NCBI GenBank assembly: GCA_035541995.1 | Contig: DATKMG010000548.1 | Span: 1-15,676 of the forward strand | Reading direction: 5' to 3' | Origin: DATKMG01 sp035541995 | Lineage (GTDB): Bacteria; Acidobacteriota; Terriglobia; Versatilivoradales; Versatilivoraceae | Length of the DNA: 15,676 nucleotides | Shown here: positions 13,846 to 15,676 of the stretch, piece by piece | Layout: each line of letters starts with the position of its first letter | Position numbering within the stretch: position 1 is the stretch's first letter | Position numbers and translations under genes: made by a program | Notes under the pieces: model-generated | Told to the model about the DNA's origin: nothing | Seen by the model: only the letters and a program-made list of their open reading frames with translations | The model's database searches: none

Positions 13846-15676
13846 TTGCTCTTCCGCATGTCCGCAAGGCCATTGCAAGCTACCTTGCTAGTGAGCATAG
13901 TGTGTACTTCATCTCTGTTTGCGCAGACGGATACTGCGTCACTCAGCGGGAACGTTTTGGACACTCAAGGAGGGGCAGTGCCGGGCGTTGAGGTTAGAGC
14001 AACTCGTGTGGAGACTGGTATCACGAGCAGCTCCACTACCAACTCCGTCGGCATTTATTTTTTCAGTAGTCTGTCGCCCGGACACTATCAACTCACGGTC
14101 AGCAAGACGGGCTTTAAAGAAATTGTCGCAAAAGGCCTCACGCTCCAGGTCGAAGGCAGGGTCGAGCAAAATTTCACACTGCAGATCGGGGCACAATCGG
14201 AAACGGTTACCGTAGAGGGTAGTGTGTTGGAAATCAACACGCGGGATGCCACCGTGGGCACGGTAGTGAACCGCCGATTCGCAGAAAACCTGCCTCTGAA
14301 CGGGCGCAGCTTTCAATCACTGATTGAACTGGCGCCGGGGGTGATCCCCACTCCAGGCGCGGGAAACACGGATACGTTTGTCGTAAACGGCCAGCGGGAA
14401 ACCTCGAATTACTGGACAGTGGATGGGGTAAGTGCCAATTTCGGAATTGGTGCAAATATCGGCAATCCAGGAGCAGGACTTGGGGGACAGGCTAGCGCAA
14501 CTAGCCTATCGGGTGGGACAAACAGTCTCGTCTCGGTGGACGCGCTGCAGGAGTTCCGGATTGAGACTTCGACGGCCGCCCCGGACTCGGGACTTTCCGC
14601 TGGAGGGCAAATTTCGATCGTCACACGATCAGGCACGAACGTCTTTCATGGATCTCTCTTCGACTATTTCCGAAATACGGTCTTGGACGCCAACGATTGG
14701 TTCAATGGCGTCAATGTATTCAATCCGGCTCCCCTTCCGAAGGCTCCGGAGCAACAAAACGATTTCGGCGGGACCTTCGGTGGGCCGATTCGGAAAGACC
14801 GGACTTTCTTTTTCTTCTCGTATGAGGGCTTGCGCCTCCGACTGCCACAAACGGCCCTCACTCAGGTCCCCGACCATCAGGCACGTCAGGACGCGATACC
14901 GGCAGTGCAGGAGTTCCTGGATGCCTATCCGTTCGACCCCAAGCAGCCCGACTTGGGCGATGGCGTCGCCCAGTTCAACGCAACCTATTCGAATCCCAGT
15001 TCGATGGATGCTTACAGTCTCCGCATCGACGATCGCTTGACCGACAAGCTCAACCTCTTTGGCCGATACAACTATTCTCCCTCAAGTATCCGGCAACAGG
15101 GTGCGGGGTATGGGGTCGCGCTCAGCCAGCTAGGAGTTCAATCGCAGACAATACAAACACTCACTGTGGGAACGACCTGGTCCTTGTCTTCGACCATAAG
15201 CGATGACTTTCGATTTAATTACAGTCGATTAGATAGCACTGGCGCTCTGGTTTCGAGCAATTTTGGCGGCGCCACGCCCATAACCTCGCCGCCCCTTCCC
15301 GACGGCTACGATTTGAAGAACGCCGGTTTTGGCTTTCAAGCGGGATTTACTAGCAATGGATACCTCGCCATTGGAGCGGGTGAAGAGAGTCTCCAGCGCC
15401 AGATTGAACTGGTGGACAATGCTGCAATTCAAAGGGGTCTTCACAGGTTTGCGATCGGAGTGGATTATCGCCGATTGTCACCGCGATTCGCTCCGAGCCA
15501 ATACTTTCAGTATGCAGGGTTCAATGATTATCCAACCACCGAGGCTGGCATTGTCGGCTTTGCTTTTACTAACCAGAACATTCCCGCAACGTTCCTGTTC
15601 AGGACCTTTAGCCTTTTTGCACAAGACACATGGCAGCTCAAGCCAAGCCTGACCCTAACCTATGGCTTGCGATGGG
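13846..15676 (+). CDS. Large TonB-dependent receptor (Oar-like, CarboxypepD_reg), cut by window end
   Basis: Open without stops from 13717 to the right edge, so about 610 residues are visible and the barrel continues beyond. Start at TTG 13846 gives a clean signal peptide (LFRMSARPLQATLLVSIVCT, cleavage near FA-QT). Residues about 28-115 form a carboxypeptidase-regulatory-like domain (TASLSGNVLDTQGGAVPGVE...FKEIVAKGL). The plug carries LPLNGRSFQSLIELAPGV, YWTVDGVSANFG, DALQEFRIETS and GGQISIVTRSGTNVFHGSLF. Then comes the segment FGGPIRKDRTFFFFSYEGLR that is typical of the very large acidobacterial receptors. Those proteins usually exceed 1000 residues and belong to polysaccharide or protein-secretion-related Oar-like groups. 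Ligand unknown. It lies after a PepSY remnant, but there is no sign of co-transcription. Confidence 0.92.
   Translation, partial: MLFRMSARPLQATLLVSIVCTSSLFAQTDTASLSGNVLDTQGGAVPGVEVRATRVETGITSSSTTNSVGIYFFSSLSPGHYQLTVSKTGFKEIVAKGLTLQVEGRVEQNFTLQIGAQSETVTVEGSVLEINTRDATVGTVVNRRFAENLPLNGRSFQSLIELAPGVIPTPGAGNTDTFVVNGQRETSNYWTVDGVSANFGIGANIGNPGAGLGGQASATSLSGGTNSLVSVDALQEFRIETSTAAPDSGLSAGGQISIVTRSGTNVFHGSLFDYFRNTVLDANDWFNGVNVFNPAPLPKAPEQQNDFGGTFGGPIRKDRTFFFFSYEGLRLRLPQTALTQVPDHQARQDAIPAVQEFLDAYPFDPKQPDLGDGVAQFNATYSNPSSMDAYSLRIDDRLTDKLNLFGRYNYSPSSIRQQGAGYGVALSQLGVQSQTIQTLTVGTTWSLSSTISDDFRFNYSRLDSTGALVSSNFGGATPITSPPLPDGYDLKNAGFGFQAGFTSNGYLAIGAGEESLQRQIELVDNAAIQRGLHRFAIGVDYRRLSPRFAPSQYFQYAGFNDYPTTEAGIVGFAFTNQNIPATFLFRTFSLFAQDTWQLKPSLTLTYGLRW

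Noticed and set aside
1..15676. CRISPR array or phage/plasmid module
   Set aside because: No regularly spaced direct repeats, cas genes, integrase or replication genes were seen.

Overview
The window looks like chromosomal DNA of an acidobacterium, probably near Solibacter/Bryobacter. The main reason is the TonB receptors with an N-terminal carboxypeptidase-regulatory-like domain. The receptor cut by the right edge has the wording typical of that phylum (LNGRSFQSL, then a long VDALQEF...GGQISIVTRSGTN plug). The Tat-leader methyltransferase, the SCO protein with a fused copper-binding domain and the long exported protein on the left fit the same group. This assignment is inference from protein style; no rRNA or marker gene is present.

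Layout. 1-887 holds no convincing gene, only a strong GC-rich hairpin. 888-2366 encodes a large exported protein with two related beta-rich domains. 2467-2672 (-) is a frameshifted scrap of a Ser/Thr kinase. 2924-3328 is a small exported c-type cytochrome. 3864-4226 is the C-terminal piece of a DDE transposase. 4740-6056 is a TlpA-type thioredoxin fused to a C-terminal beta-strand-rich domain.

The centre is a redox and metal locus. A RegB/RegA (PrrB/PrrA) two-component pair lies on the minus strand (8154 down to 6303). Divergent from it runs an operon of TonB-dependent receptor, CcmH-like protein and SCO-like copper chaperone (8466-12176). The 310-bp divergent spacer contains a near-perfect RegA-type box (8286-8302) abutting a sigma70-like promoter (8303-8331) that faces the receptor operon. 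The simplest model is that RegB senses the quinone pool or redox state through its GGPANPF loop and a cysteine, and that RegA controls uptake of a metal or cofactor and assembly of a copper-containing terminal oxidase through SCO and the CcmH-like protein.

To the right, 12365-13716 is a patch of decay: the first ~40 codons of another TonB receptor, a possible FTR1-type permease C-terminus with an in-frame TAG, and a PepSY-type membrane tail with a TGA where Trp is expected. All three would fit a lost iron-uptake locus. A complete exported-type SAM methyltransferase (12751-13470) survives among them. A second, large TonB receptor starts at about 13846, probably from a TTG codon, and runs off the right edge.
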